DNA from: JAGVJT01 sp964513205
Lineage (GTDB): Bacteria; Pseudomonadota; Gammaproteobacteria; Legionellales; Legionellaceae
DNA length: 64,000 nt
Direction of reading: 5' to 3'
Assembly (NCBI GenBank): GCA_964513205.1
Contig: CAZELP010000001.1
Location: forward strand, 62,001-126,000
A program made the translations under genes and the position numbers. The notes beneath the pieces were generated by a model. The model did no database searches. It was given only the letters and a program-made list of their open reading frames with translations, and was not told where the DNA came from. Every line of letters begins with the position of its first letter. Within the stretch, counting starts at the first letter, position 1. Below are positions 7,230 to 16,936 of this stretch, one piece after another.

Positions 7230-9647
7230 TTACACGTCTAGATTTTCAACGTTTAATGCGTTTGCTTCGATAAACTCTCTTCTGGGCTCTACTTGATCGC
7301 CCATGAGTGTAGAGAACATCTCATCCGCGGCGACGGCATCTTCTATCGAAACTTGCATCATTCTTCTTACTTCAGGATTCATGGTGGTTTCCCATAACTG
7401 CTCAGGGTTCATCTCTCCAAGACCTTTATAGCGCTGAATAGACTGTCCTCGTTTTGCTTCGTCAAGCAGCCAAGAAAGCCCTTCTTCAAAGCTGGTAATA
7501 GCAAATGTTTTTTCACCACGTTGTACACGAGCACCGTCTTCAACGATAGAAGCAATTTCTTGCGCAAACTGAACTAGCTCTCTGTAATCTTTGGACAAGA
7601 ACCACTCTATCCCCAATGTCACAACCGAGCTAACAGAATGTTTCACCACTCGAACCTGCAACACAGAAGGTTGTCCGTCTTCTCCTGAAAACGAAACTTG
7701 ATAAGATTGTGTTGAGTTGCTAAAGCGCTTGAGACTATCCTCTAAACGAGCCCCCCACGCAGTCAATGTCGCGTGATTTGAAAAGTCCTCTTGCAAAAGT
7801 GCAGGTAAATACATCAACGCCTTTAACACGTCAGGATGATAACGTCGCTGATGACGAGTGATAATTTTTTGGATTTTTCGATAATGTAACACCAATTGTT
7901 CTAACGCTTCACCATTGATTGCAGGCCCTGTCGCAGAAGGATAAAACAATGCGCCGTTTAATGCAGTTTGAATCAATAAATCATTCAATGCATCATCATC
8001 CTTCACATATTGCTCTTGTTTACCTTGTTTGACACGATATAAAGGGGGTTGAGCGATATAGATATAACCACGCTCTACTAATTCTGGCATTTGACGATAG
8101 AAAAACGTCAATAAGAGCGTTCTAATATGCGAGCCATCGACGTCGGCGTCGGTCATGATGACGATACGATGATAGCGAACTTTATCAGGATTGTATTCAT
8201 CTGCGCCGATGCCACAGCCTAAAGCCGTGATCAATGTCGCCACTTCTTGAGAGGAGAGCATTTTATCAAACCGAGCGCGTTCCACGTTCAAAATTTTACC
8301 TTTCAGAGGTAAAATGGCTTGAAACTTTCGATCACGTCCCGGTTTTGCCGAGCCACCCGCAGAGTCTCCCTCTACGATATAAAGCTCAGAAAGCGCAGGA
8401 TCTTTTTCTTGGCAATCCGCAAGCTTTCCAGGAAGACCGGCGATATCAAGAGCACCCTTGCGTCTTGTCATATCTCGGGCACGGCGAGCAGCCTCTCGAG
8501 CACGAGCCGCTTCAATAATTTTATTGACAATAATTTTTGCAGAAGACGGCGTTTCAAGCAAAAAATCATTAAATTTATCCGCCACTAAAGACTCAACAAC
8601 CGCTTTCACCTCAGAAGAAACTAACTTGTCTTTTGTTTGAGAAGAAAACTTGGGATCATGCACTTTCACAGAAAGAACTGCCGTCAGGCCTTCGCGGGCA
8701 TCATCTCCGGTCACATCGACTTTGGCTTTTTTAGCAAAACCTTCTTTCTCGATGTATTGATTGAGTGTTCGTGTCAAAGCAGAACGAAAACCCGCTAAAT
8801 GTGTACCACCATCGCGCTGTGGAATATTATTGGTAAAACAGAACAGATTTTCTTGATACGTTTCATTCCATTGCATGGACAACTCAACCACAATATTGTC
8901 TTTTTCTCCAGACATCGAAAAAATATCCGGCATGATTGGATTTTTACTGCGATTAATGTGCTCAACAAACGCTTTAATTCCACCCTCATAACAAAAAGTA
9001 TCTTTTTTGTCTGTGCGCTCATCCACAAGCTGGATACAAACACCGGAGTTTAAAAAAGAAAGCTCTCGCAAACGTCGAGCCAAAATATCGTAATTGAATT
9101 CTATATTGTTGAACGTTGCCGCACTGGGTTTAAACCAAACAGTGGTTCCTGTTTTTTCTGCATCACCCGTGATTGCAAGAGGTGCATCTGGAACGCCATG
9201 TCGATAGTGTTGTTCGTGACGTTTGCCATTGCGTCCAATGGTTAAGTGCAACTCTTCTGATAACGCATTGACTACCGAAACACCGACCCCATGCAGACCG
9301 CCAGAAACTTTATAAGAGTTATCATCAAATTTACCCCCTGCATGCAAAATTGTCATGATGACTTCCGCTGCAGAACGCCCCTCCTCCTTGTGTATATCGA
9401 CAGGAATACCTCGACCATCATCCGAAACCGTAATCGATTCGCCGGGATGAATCACCACTCTGATTTCTTTACAATAGCCCGCTAAGGCTTCGTCAATGGC
9501 ATTATCAACGACCTCAAAAACCATATGATGCAAACCAGTTCCATCATCCGTATCACCGATGTACATGCCTGGTCGCTTTCTTACCGCATCAAGTCCTTTG
9601 AGTACTTTAATATTTGACGAATCATAAGTATTCGTTTCAGCAGACAT
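7230..9647 (-). CDS. gyrB: DNA gyrase subunit B
   Basis: An 805-residue ATPase subunit of gyrase, which drives negative supercoiling with GyrA. The GHKL ATPase motifs are present: DNAIDEALAG, DDGRGIPVD and the GLHGVGVSVVNALS lid. The Toprim motif EGDSAGGSAKPGRDR and the acidic DADVDGSHIRTLL follow. The C-terminus has QRYKGLGEMNPEQLW. Length equals that of E. coli GyrB, including the extra domain that separates it from Gram-positive forms. ATG 9647 has CGAGGA upstream; an in-frame start 30 bases earlier is less likely. It follows recF after 307 bases. Confidence 0.97.
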   Translation of the reverse strand: MSAETNTYDSSNIKVLKGLDAVRKRPGMYIGDTDDGTGLHHMVFEVVDNAIDEALAGYCKEIRVVIHPGESITVSDDGRGIPVDIHKEEGRSAAEVIMTILHAGGKFDDNSYKVSGGLHGVGVSVVNALSEELHLTIGRNGKRHEQHYRHGVPDAPLAITGDAEKTGTTVWFKPSAATFNNIEFNYDILARRLRELSFLNSGVCIQLVDERTDKKDTFCYEGGIKAFVEHINRSKNPIMPDIFSMSGEKDNIVVELSMQWNETYQENLFCFTNNIPQRDGGTHLAGFRSALTRTLNQYIEKEGFAKKAKVDVTGDDAREGLTAVLSVKVHDPKFSSQTKDKLVSSEVKAVVESLVADKFNDFLLETPSSAKIIVNKIIEAARAREAARRARDMTRRKGALDIAGLPGKLADCQEKDPALSELYIVEGDSAGGSAKPGRDRKFQAILPLKGKILNVERARFDKMLSSQEVATLITALGCGIGADEYNPDKVRYHRIVIMTDADVDGSHIRTLLLTFFYRQMPELVERGYIYIAQPPLYRVKQGKQEQYVKDDDALNDLLIQTALNGALFYPSATGPAINGEALEQLVLHYRKIQKIITRHQRRYHPDVLKALMYLPALLQEDFSNHATLTAWGARLEDSLKRFSNSTQSYQVSFSGEDGQPSVLQVRVVKHSVSSVVTLGIEWFLSKDYRELVQFAQEIASIVEDGARVQRGEKTFAITSFEEGLSWLLDEAKRGQSIQRYKGLGEMNPEQLWETTMNPEVRRMMQVSIEDAVAADEMFSTLMGDQVEPRREFIEANALNVENLDV

Positions 9648-9954
9648 GGAAAATCCTCGTTCTCTGTATCGTATCATATAGGCATGAAGGTTCGCCTTTT
9701 TTACATCATTGAAAGAGAAAGCAGCCTAAGCTTTGCTCACCAAATGAGTACAAAATAGGAACAATCATGCGACTGGAATATAACGTGATTGTACCATCTT
9801 TTCTTCCAGACGTCCTCTGTGTTTTGTAAAAGTTATTCATGCCAATCGCTCATATATTTAGAGCACCAGCATAATTTATCTAGATCAGCATCGAAGAGCT
9901 CGATGTTTTGCGTAGGCCCCGATTTTATTTTTTCGTTCTGAAGGAAAAACCGCA
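9648..9954. other. Gap between recF and gyrB
   Basis: These 307 bases hold no reading frame that I believe in. On the minus strand, TACAAT near 9790 is a possible -10 box for gyrB, but no convincing -35 goes with it. I found no hairpin with a T tract after recF. A separate gyrB promoter probably lies here. Confidence 0.4.
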
Positions 9955-11013
9955 CTAAGACAAAATACGGCCCTGTTGCATGCAAAGAAAAGAAGCATCT
10001 ATTGAAGACAGATATGCATGAAAAAGATCAGGTTGAATACAAGTAAAGAAAAATTGTCCTTTTAATGCATCCATGTAGGTTAACAAACGCTGCGCGTGCA
10101 ATGCATCCAACTCAGAAAACACATCATCCAATAAATAAACACATTGACTGGCAATTAATTCTGCTTGAGACAGCTTTAATGCCAACAAGATCATTTTTTG
10201 CTGACCACGAGACAATGATTGCTTTACCTTTAATGACGGTGTCGTCAACACAAGATCCGCCTGATGAGCCCCAGAGTGCGTGTATTGACGAGACTTATCA
10301 GCCTCCCATTGCTCATCTAAAATTTCTTGCAAACGTCTTCCTGTGTTTTTTCTATCCCATCCTTTTTCATAACGAATAGAACAAGGGCTCGACGTCAATT
10401 CAGAAAGCACTTTATCGAAAATAGAAAACCATTCCGAACAGAATGCTTGCCGCCGCTCATGCAACGCCTCACTCAGCTCCTCAAGCAAGATGTCCCACGG
10501 TTTAAAATATGAGCGAGCAGCATGTTGACGTAATAAACTATTTCTTTGTTTTAAGACACGCGTGTACTCTCGCCATAACCCAATGTCTTGATGTTTCACG
10601 TGAAACAATCCCCAATCCAAAACCGTACGACGAACAGAAGGACCTGCATCAATGATAGAAAAAATATCTTGATAAAAAACCTGACAAGGCAAGCGCTGTG
10701 CAAGCTCACTTCGTTTTGCACAGGGTTTTTCATCAATCCAAGCCGACATCCCTGATTTGCTTTTTTTTAGTTGAATGGTTTCTTCTTGTGTGGTGCGAGC
10801 AAAAAGCATCAATGCATCTTCACCATCACGAATCAATGCATTGATTTCATTTGTTCGAAAAGAGCGCCCACTTCCAATCAAATTGATGGCTTCTAGAAGA
10901 GAGGTTTTTCCACTTCCATTTTCACCAAAAATAATATTCCAACGGGCATGAGGATATAAACGCAATGAAGCAATATTTCTCAGAGCATGCACATCAAGCT
11001 GGGCAAGACTCAT
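9955..11013 (-). CDS. recF: DNA replication and repair protein RecF
   Basis: A 352-residue ABC/SMC-type ATPase that helps load RecA at gapped DNA with RecO and RecR. Walker A is FGENGSGKTSLLEA (about residues 28-41), the signature motif is SLSRGQQKM near residue 268, and Walker B is LLDDVFSELDALH. Its ATG overlaps the dnaN stop as ATGA, which points to translational coupling. This is the standard dnaA-dnaN-recF-gyrB order. Confidence 0.96.
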   Translation of the reverse strand: MSLAQLDVHALRNIASLRLYPHARWNIIFGENGSGKTSLLEAINLIGSGRSFRTNEINALIRDGEDALMLFARTTQEETIQLKKSKSGMSAWIDEKPCAKRSELAQRLPCQVFYQDIFSIIDAGPSVRRTVLDWGLFHVKHQDIGLWREYTRVLKQRNSLLRQHAARSYFKPWDILLEELSEALHERRQAFCSEWFSIFDKVLSELTSSPCSIRYEKGWDRKNTGRRLQEILDEQWEADKSRQYTHSGAHQADLVLTTPSLKVKQSLSRGQQKMILLALKLSQAELIASQCVYLLDDVFSELDALHAQRLLTYMDALKGQFFFTCIQPDLFHAYLSSIDASFLCMQQGRILS

Positions 11014-12113
11014 AACTTCATTGGCATGATAATATATTTGTAATCATCATTGACTGACGAAGTCACCAAAATACTGCTGTCTGAATCAGAAAATGATAAA
11101 AGTACGGTTGGCTCGTTCATCGCATTCAATACATCCAAGAGATAATGCGCATTTAAGCCAATTTTAATTTCTCCTCCAATAGTTTGTCCCTCTATGGATT
11201 CGATGGCCTCTTCTTTCTCTTGGTTGTTGGCAACCAAAGTCACCAAACCTTCTTGCACGTGCAATAACACCGCTTTGGATTTTTCATGAGCCAAAATAAT
11301 AATGCGATTAAGAGCGCGCTTTAATTGTTCAGTATCTAAAGTCACACGAATCGGTTGCTGATGAGGGATTGCTTTTGCGTAAACAGGAAAACGTGACTCA
11401 ACTAACTTAGAAATAAAAGTAAATTGCTTCGTCACCAAACGAACATAGTTTTTCCCTGTAGACAATACAAGACTTTCTTCTTCTAAGGGGGCAACCAAAC
11501 GTAGCATCTCGGCAATCGCACGCCTTGGAATCAACACACGATGCTGTTGCCCAGATAAATCAAGAGGCAGTTTTGATATTGCCATACGATGTCCATCTGT
11601 TCCAACAGCAGTTACACCACTGCCATCCACATCCAACAACAGACAATTCAGGAAAACTCGAACATCTTGCTGAGACACAGCAAAATAAGTTGTCTGAAGC
11701 AAGGTGGTAAAAGAAGATGTCGGCAATGTCACCTCAAACTCGCTTTGCTCATCCTGCGTTCTTGGAAATCCATTTGCAGGAAGAGTGGCAACTTTGAACA
11801 AACTTCGGCCTTCTCGAATCAACATGCCTGCATCATCTACTTTAATCAGTGGCTGGGTTTGTTCATCAAGCGAACGAATGATATCGACAAACTTTTTGGC
11901 AGGAACAGCAATCTCACCTTCTGATTGCGTTGTACAAGGTATTCTTGCGGAGATTTCAAGCTCTAAATCCGTTGCAGTCAGTGTCAAAGTTCCGTCTTTC
12001 AAAGAAAGCAAGATATGCGACAAGAGTGGGTTTGTGATTTTTTTTCCAACAGCCCCAAAAACAATTAGAAGAGGGGCAAGAATATCCTGCTTTAGAACTG
12101 ATAATTCAAACAT
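11010..12113 (-). CDS. dnaN: DNA polymerase III beta sliding clamp
   Basis: A 367-residue clamp subunit that tethers the replicative polymerase and binds Hda and repair polymerases. The three repeated clamp domains are seen by length and by landmarks such as LRLVAPLEEESLVL, ESRFPVY and the C-terminal YIIMPMKL, which matches the family's usual ending. It lies 22 bases after dnaA and overlaps recF by four bases. Confidence 0.97.
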   Translation of the reverse strand: MFELSVLKQDILAPLLIVFGAVGKKITNPLLSHILLSLKDGTLTLTATDLELEISARIPCTTQSEGEIAVPAKKFVDIIRSLDEQTQPLIKVDDAGMLIREGRSLFKVATLPANGFPRTQDEQSEFEVTLPTSSFTTLLQTTYFAVSQQDVRVFLNCLLLDVDGSGVTAVGTDGHRMAISKLPLDLSGQQHRVLIPRRAIAEMLRLVAPLEEESLVLSTGKNYVRLVTKQFTFISKLVESRFPVYAKAIPHQQPIRVTLDTEQLKRALNRIIILAHEKSKAVLLHVQEGLVTLVANNQEKEEAIESIEGQTIGGEIKIGLNAHYLLDVLNAMNEPTVLLSFSDSDSSILVTSSVNDDYKYIIMPMKL

Positions 12114-12135
12114 AATATCAACCTCTATTTAAATA

Positions 12136-13506
12136 CTAAGATGAGAGAATTCGCATCAAGTTTTTATAGTCTTCGGCAAACTCGCCATCCTCTAAAATCA
12201 ACTCTTTGACTTTTCTACACGCATGAATGACCGTGGTGTGATCACGTCCACCAAAATGATCGCCAATTTCAGGCAAGCTGTGATTGGTTAACTCTTTGGC
12301 CAATGCCATCGCCATTTGACGCGGACGAGCAATAGAGCGACTTCGACGTTTTGAAACGATATCCGCCACCTTGACCTTGTAATACTCAGCCGTTGTTTTC
12401 AAAATATTGTCTAAAGTGACTAATTTATCTTGTAATGCCAACAAATCACGCAACGCATCGTTCACAAATTCGATGGTAATCGGTTTTCCGGTAAAATGAG
12501 CATTCGCAATCACTCGACGTAAAGCACCTTCTAATTCTCTGACATTTGAGCGTATGCGTTTGGCAATAAAAAAAGCAACCTCATAAGGCAGTTCAATTTG
12601 AGAAGCCTGAGCTTTACTCATTAAAATCGCCACTCTTGTCTCAAGCTCCGGAGGCTCAACAGCAACAGTCAATCCCCATCCAAAACGTGACTTAAGGCGC
12701 TCTTCAACACCTTCTATTTCTTTTGGATAACGATCACTGGTTAAAATAATTTGCTGCTGACCTTCAAGCAACGCATTAAACGTGTGAAAAAATTCTTCTT
12801 GAGAACGATCTTTTCCTGCAAAAAACTGAATATCGTCAATCAACAGTGCATTCAAAGAGCGATAAAATCGCTTAAATTCATTGATTGTATTGGTTTGCAG
12901 CGCTTTCACCATGTCTGCCACAAATCGCTCGGAATGCAAATACAGCACTTTTGCATCAGGATTATTTTTGATGATCGCATTACCAACCGCATGCATGAGG
13001 TGAGTTTTCCCCAAACCAACCCCGCCGTAAATAAAAAGAGGATTGTACGCATCTCCTGGTTTTTCTGCGACCTGTAAGGCTGCAGCACGAGAAAGTTGGT
13101 TTGATTTTCCTTCAACAAAAGTATCAAACTCAAACTTCGGATTCAAAAATGTATTTTTATACGGATCAGCCACTTTAGGAGGCTCAGATACTGCAACAGA
13201 AGTGGGGGAGGCCGGTCTTGATACAGTCTCCGTGACCGTAACCGAAGGCGACACCGAACGACTGCCAATTTCTATCTGCACCACATCAACATGCCCATTG
13301 CCAAATTGAATAACCAGTTCTTTTATGCGGCTAAAAAAGTGTTTTTTTACCCAGTCAACAACAAAACGATTGGGGGCCAATAAAACCAAGGCTCTTGAGT
13401 CAGAGGCAGCCTCGACTTGCAAAGGACGTAACCATGTATTGAATTGTTGAGGTGGAAACTCTGACTCAAGAACACCTAAACATTTCTGCCAAATACTCAA
13501 TACCAC
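12136..13506 (-). CDS. dnaA: Chromosomal replication initiator DnaA
   Basis: A 456-residue AAA+ initiator that opens oriC. Domain I begins LSIWQKCLGVLESEFP. A Ser/Thr/Val-rich linker runs from about residue 85 to 115. Walker A is GGVGLGKTHLMHAVG, Walker B LLIDDIQFFAG, and the DNA-binding signature is GGRDHTTVIHACRKV near the C-terminus. GTG 13506 has GGAG eight bases upstream and gives the normal N-terminus; a TTG at 13530 is in frame but unlikely. The region upstream carries a DnaA-box match and palindromes, so autoregulation is plausible. Confidence 0.96.
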   Translation of the reverse strand: MVLSIWQKCLGVLESEFPPQQFNTWLRPLQVEAASDSRALVLLAPNRFVVDWVKKHFFSRIKELVIQFGNGHVDVVQIEIGSRSVSPSVTVTETVSRPASPTSVAVSEPPKVADPYKNTFLNPKFEFDTFVEGKSNQLSRAAALQVAEKPGDAYNPLFIYGGVGLGKTHLMHAVGNAIIKNNPDAKVLYLHSERFVADMVKALQTNTINEFKRFYRSLNALLIDDIQFFAGKDRSQEEFFHTFNALLEGQQQIILTSDRYPKEIEGVEERLKSRFGWGLTVAVEPPELETRVAILMSKAQASQIELPYEVAFFIAKRIRSNVRELEGALRRVIANAHFTGKPITIEFVNDALRDLLALQDKLVTLDNILKTTAEYYKVKVADIVSKRRSRSIARPRQMAMALAKELTNHSLPEIGDHFGGRDHTTVIHACRKVKELILEDGEFAEDYKNLMRILSS

Positions 13507-13656
13507 AAAAAATTCTCCAAGCTTTATCAACGTAGGGAGCGATTTTTAAATTCATTTCTTTTCGCTTGGCAAAAATTCAGCGAGGCCGTTAAGAAGAATA
13601 AATTTAATTGCCCAGGAGACATCCACAATCCATCTATCGACCATAAATCAGACTGA

Positions 13657-13738
13657 TTTGATCAAATTTCACATTGTGAAAGGAATGAAAGACTCGCCAT
13701 CCTGTAATTCTAATGAAAATGGACCCAGCTGTGAATAA
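13657..13738. promoter_or_regulatory. dnaA upstream control region
   Basis: Two perfect palindromes abut: TTTGATCAAA (13657-13666) and TTTCACATTGTGAAA (13667-13681, arms of seven around one base). Further upstream is TTATTCACA on the minus strand (13738-13730), a match to the relaxed DnaA box. The area lies about 150-230 bases before the dnaA start and fits an autoregulated promoter. Which protein binds the palindromes is unknown. Confidence 0.5.
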
Positions 13739-13763
13739 CTTCTCTTGATTATCATCATAAAAA

Positions 13764-13801
13764 CTAAAAAAATGTTCACAAGCAGATACAAAAAGAACAT
13801 T
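13764..13801 (-). terminator. Terminator of the efflux operon
   Basis: On the minus strand AATGTTC pairs with GAACATT (13801-13795 with 13777-13771) across a 17-base loop, followed by a run of T. It begins 10 bases after the stop of the outer-membrane factor gene, separating the efflux operon from dnaA. The stem is short and AT-rich, so efficiency may be modest. Confidence 0.55.
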
Positions 13802-13810
13802 ATAAATAAT

Positions 13811-15217
13811 TTAAGATTTATTTTTGCACTTACAACATTTCTCACTTGGAGAAAGTATCGGGCAGCTTTGTCCCACACCTAAATCTTGATAAAGACGGAC
13901 AATTGTTAAAAGTTGATTCAGTTTATGTTGATTAAGCTTCATTTTAATTCGATAAAGCTTAATTTTTTCTTGAAGTAGTGTTGCGTGACTGATGACACCT
14001 TTTTCATGCAGGGCTTCATTCAAAGCATAGGCGTGACCAAAATGTTGTTCTGCTTTTTGCGTATGATGAAAACGACGACTAAAATAATCATGAGCAGATA
14101 AGTCATCATCCACTTCTTTTAACGCTTTGCGTACAGCTTGTTGATAACGAAAATAAGACGCTTTATTTAAACCTTTCGCCTTATCAAGTGAACCAAATGT
14201 AGATAAAGTCACGAGAGGTGTTTCCAAAAGAGCCTGATTAAAGTAAACCGGTTGGCCAAGTTTTCTGCCATTGGGTTTTGTCGCAATGTCACCTCTGGCC
14301 ATACTGAGCTGTATTGTGGGTAAAAATCCACTCGCGGCAATATTCACACCGGCATTTGATGCCCGTAGTTCATTTTCTGCAGCTAAAATATCAGGTCTAT
14401 CTTCCAAGGTGTTCAATGGCAGGGTACCAACGACCAAAAGGTCTTGATTTAAATGACGATAAGAACCCATTTCTGAAAGCCCCCCTGGATTATCATTCAA
14501 TAAAAAACGAATTGCATTTTGATGAACAACCATGCGATTACGAATCATCATTTCATCTGTTTTCATTGCTTCTAAAATGGTTTTTAATTTTTCAACATCA
14601 ATGTCATTAAACAATCCTTTTTCAAAAGCAGATTGATAAATCGCAATCAATGCATGCTGGTCAGACTCCATTTGTGACAATAAAGATAAACTCTCGCGCA
14701 AAGATAAATAACTGAAGTAATTTGCTGAAATCTCAGCAATCACAGCCAAACGAATACTTTGATGTAGGTTTTTAGTAATAGAAAGTTCATATTTTGCTCT
14801 CTTTTGATCAAAAAACTGCTCCACAAGATTGATGGTATAAGCGGGTAATAAGACAGCGATTACACCAGGGTATCCCAAATAGGGGAAAGAAGAATAGCCC
14901 AACATACTGCCAGCTCCAGGAAGCCAATTTAACTCAACACGCTTCAACTCACCTTGGGCCGCTTCAATATTTGCCAAAGCAATCTGAAGCTCATTATTGG
15001 CCTTTAAACCTTGTTCAATCAGTGATTGTAAAACAGGGTCGTCAAATTGTTTCCACCAAGAAAAACAGCGCATGCTTTCCTTTTTAGCCACAAACCCCTT
15101 ATCGGAATGATGCCATTTTTTAGGAATATGAATTGGCTTTTTGGACTTATCATCTGTAAAGCTGCAAGCAAACAGAAAAAAACAACAAATCCCTATCATC
15201 ATCGCGCGATTAAACAT
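13811..15217 (-). CDS. TolC-family outer-membrane factor lipoprotein
   Basis: A 468-residue outer-membrane channel of the NodT/TolC type. The N-terminus has a lipobox (FFLFAC with the acylated Cys at residue 18). Two related halves rich in long helices follow, with ALANIEAAQGELKRVE in the first and ERPDILAAENELRASNAGVNIAASGFLPTI in register in the second, as expected of the family. The C-terminus ends in an unusual Cys/Lys-rich tail, KCCKCKNKS. The start overlaps the upstream FUSC gene by eight bases. It is the last gene of a four-gene efflux operon and would complete a trans-envelope pump. Confidence 0.85.
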   Translation of the reverse strand: MFNRAMMIGICCFFLFACSFTDDKSKKPIHIPKKWHHSDKGFVAKKESMRCFSWWKQFDDPVLQSLIEQGLKANNELQIALANIEAAQGELKRVELNWLPGAGSMLGYSSFPYLGYPGVIAVLLPAYTINLVEQFFDQKRAKYELSITKNLHQSIRLAVIAEISANYFSYLSLRESLSLLSQMESDQHALIAIYQSAFEKGLFNDIDVEKLKTILEAMKTDEMMIRNRMVVHQNAIRFLLNDNPGGLSEMGSYRHLNQDLLVVGTLPLNTLEDRPDILAAENELRASNAGVNIAASGFLPTIQLSMARGDIATKPNGRKLGQPVYFNQALLETPLVTLSTFGSLDKAKGLNKASYFRYQQAVRKALKEVDDDLSAHDYFSRRFHHTQKAEQHFGHAYALNEALHEKGVISHATLLQEKIKLYRIKMKLNQHKLNQLLTIVRLYQDLGVGQSCPILSPSEKCCKCKNKS

Positions 15218-16028
15218 GGTGCTCCGAGCAAATTTTAGAAAGACGAGCCAATATATTGGCTGTTTCTTCAGTTAGAATTTCTTTTTTCTGTTTTTTTAAC
15301 ACAAACAGTTGGCGAATATTTTGGTACGCCTCTTCCACCAGTGTAGAGAAAAGATAAAAATCTTTAAAGTCTTCTTCTTTGGTATGATAATCATGCTTTA
15401 ACGCACTAAAAAATGCGTTGAACGCCACAACGCTTGTGTTCAGATGTGCACAGGACTTCAGATATCGACTTTCACGCAAAGAAGGCGCACTCACCTGTTG
15501 AAACGTATCGTAAAGCTCTCGAACCAAAGTTTGCTGCATATCCGCGTAAAACCGATGGGCTAAACGCCATTTTTTAAAAACAAAAAATTCGAAAAAAACA
15601 CAAATACCCAATGCAATTAAAGTTGAACGCCCATAATCAAAAAAGAACTCACTTGGATGATAATTTGAAGGGTTATAATATATCGTACCGAGAGCCGTTA
15701 AAGACACCGTAAAGATTGTTGGAGAAGCATAAAGCTTCCCCATGACAAAAAAAGCCATAAAAACAATAATCGGGATGACAATAAAAATCACTTCATAGTG
15801 AATTCGAATCACAAGCCAAACCCAATAAGAGAAAAACAACCCCAACATCGCCCCCCAAAAGCGATGCTGTGTTCGATGCAAACTTGTACCCGAATCAAAT
15901 CCAGCATTGATCATCATGACAGAAAAACCAATCCATGCGGCATGAGAAAAAGCAAACCAACGCTGTAATGCCAGTGACGCAACAAAAATAATACAGATTT
16001 GAAGTGCTCGTGCGGCACGATAATCCAT
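15210..16028 (-). CDS. FUSC-family half-transporter, second gene
   Basis: A 272-residue membrane protein with about five to six hydrophobic segments in the first 150 residues (RALQICIIFVASLAL, AAWIGFSVMMINAG, AMLGLFFSYWVWLVI and others) and a soluble C-terminal part. It resembles one half of AaeB-type aromatic acid exporters (FUSC family). ATG 16028 is preferred because AGGA lies seven bases upstream, two bases after the stop of the previous gene. Together with 16031-16936 it appears to form a two-subunit version of a pump that is one polypeptide elsewhere. Confidence 0.75.
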   Translation of the reverse strand: MDYRAARALQICIIFVASLALQRWFAFSHAAWIGFSVMMINAGFDSGTSLHRTQHRFWGAMLGLFFSYWVWLVIRIHYEVIFIVIPIIVFMAFFVMGKLYASPTIFTVSLTALGTIYYNPSNYHPSEFFFDYGRSTLIALGICVFFEFFVFKKWRLAHRFYADMQQTLVRELYDTFQQVSAPSLRESRYLKSCAHLNTSVVAFNAFFSALKHDYHTKEEDFKDFYLFSTLVEEAYQNIRQLFVLKKQKKEILTEETANILARLSKICSEHHV

Positions 16029-16030
16029 GT

Positions 16031-16936
16031 TTATGTCCTTAAACATAATGTATTCCAGGTTTTAACCAATTTTAAAAAAGCACTTTGCTCTGTATTCAAT
16101 AAAAGATAAGGCCGTTCAGATTTAACCGCATGAATAAACTGGGTAAATTGTTTAATAAAAACAATAAGCTCATCTTGTTTCATCTCAAAAAAAGAACTTT
16201 GGGTCACACAGCTTTCAAGATGCAAATGATTGATCAAAAAATTTAACCGAAGAATCGTAAAAAAAGGGGGTTTTCGAGAAAGCAAGGAAGAAAAAACAAT
16301 CAAATGTCTGGTGTGCCCTTGAACCAAAGTCGGCTGTGGTCTTTTATTTTGTCGAATCAGTTCAAGGTTGTCCAAAGTTTCATTCAGCAGACATAAAAAT
16401 GCCCTTAACCACAAACGACGATAATAACTCAAAGGAAAACTCCATAAAGCCAAAAGAGTCAAACACAATGCAAATACCGTTGTCATTAAGTTATCAATTG
16501 CCATGCGAATATTGAGATTTAAATCGGGATAAAGGAGAGAGTAGGCCGCCAAACTCAAAATAATGGGAACAATTGGCATAAAAAAACGAAGCCATCGAAG
16601 CACAAGCAAATAAAGCAACGCTGCACAAACAAAAACAGCAAAAAGAAAAAAAAGAGGAAAATGCGAAAAGACATGAAACCAAAGCACCATAAAACAGGTT
16701 CCCAAAACAGTTGCAATTAGTGCTCGATATTTGTCTGCCACTCGCTCATAAACAACCTCAACCGTCATGGCGGTAATGGGAACGTAAAAATAATAAAAAT
16801 AGACGTTAGGGATATTAAGAAAAAAATTAAACAAAAATAAGATGAATAGAACATACATGGCCTTCATGCCATTCAAGCGATGAAGGCCGTAAGGATCGTA
16901 ACGCTCAATGATTGGTGTGAGCCTTGAGATAAACAT
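16031..16936 (-). CDS. FUSC-family half-transporter, first gene
   Basis: About 301 residues with hydrophobic segments between residues 25 and 170 (AMYVLFILFLFNFFLNI, YFYVPITAMTV, ALIATVLGTCFMVLW, FLFAVFVCAALLYLLV and others), then a helical cytoplasmic tail. It looks like the complementary half of a FUSC/AaeB exporter. The start is not certain: ATG 16936 or GTG 16942 overlap the end of the adaptor gene, and a later ATG at 16867 is possible. The substrate cannot be read from sequence; aromatic acids are typical for relatives. Confidence 0.7.
   Translation of the reverse strand: MFISRLTPIIERYDPYGLHRLNGMKAMYVLFILFLFNFFLNIPNVYFYYFYVPITAMTVEVVYERVADKYRALIATVLGTCFMVLWFHVFSHFPLFFLFAVFVCAALLYLLVLRWLRFFMPIVPIILSLAAYSLLYPDLNLNIRMAIDNLMTTVFALCLTLLALWSFPLSYYRRLWLRAFLCLLNETLDNLELIRQNKRPQPTLVQGHTRHLIVFSSLLSRKPPFFTILRLNFLINHLHLESCVTQSSFFEMKQDELIVFIKQFTQFIHAVKSERPYLLLNTEQSAFLKLVKTWNTLCLRT

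Noticed and set aside
11704..12132. Long open frame antisense to dnaN.
   Set aside because: It lies wholly opposite a well-conserved gene and its product resembles no family.
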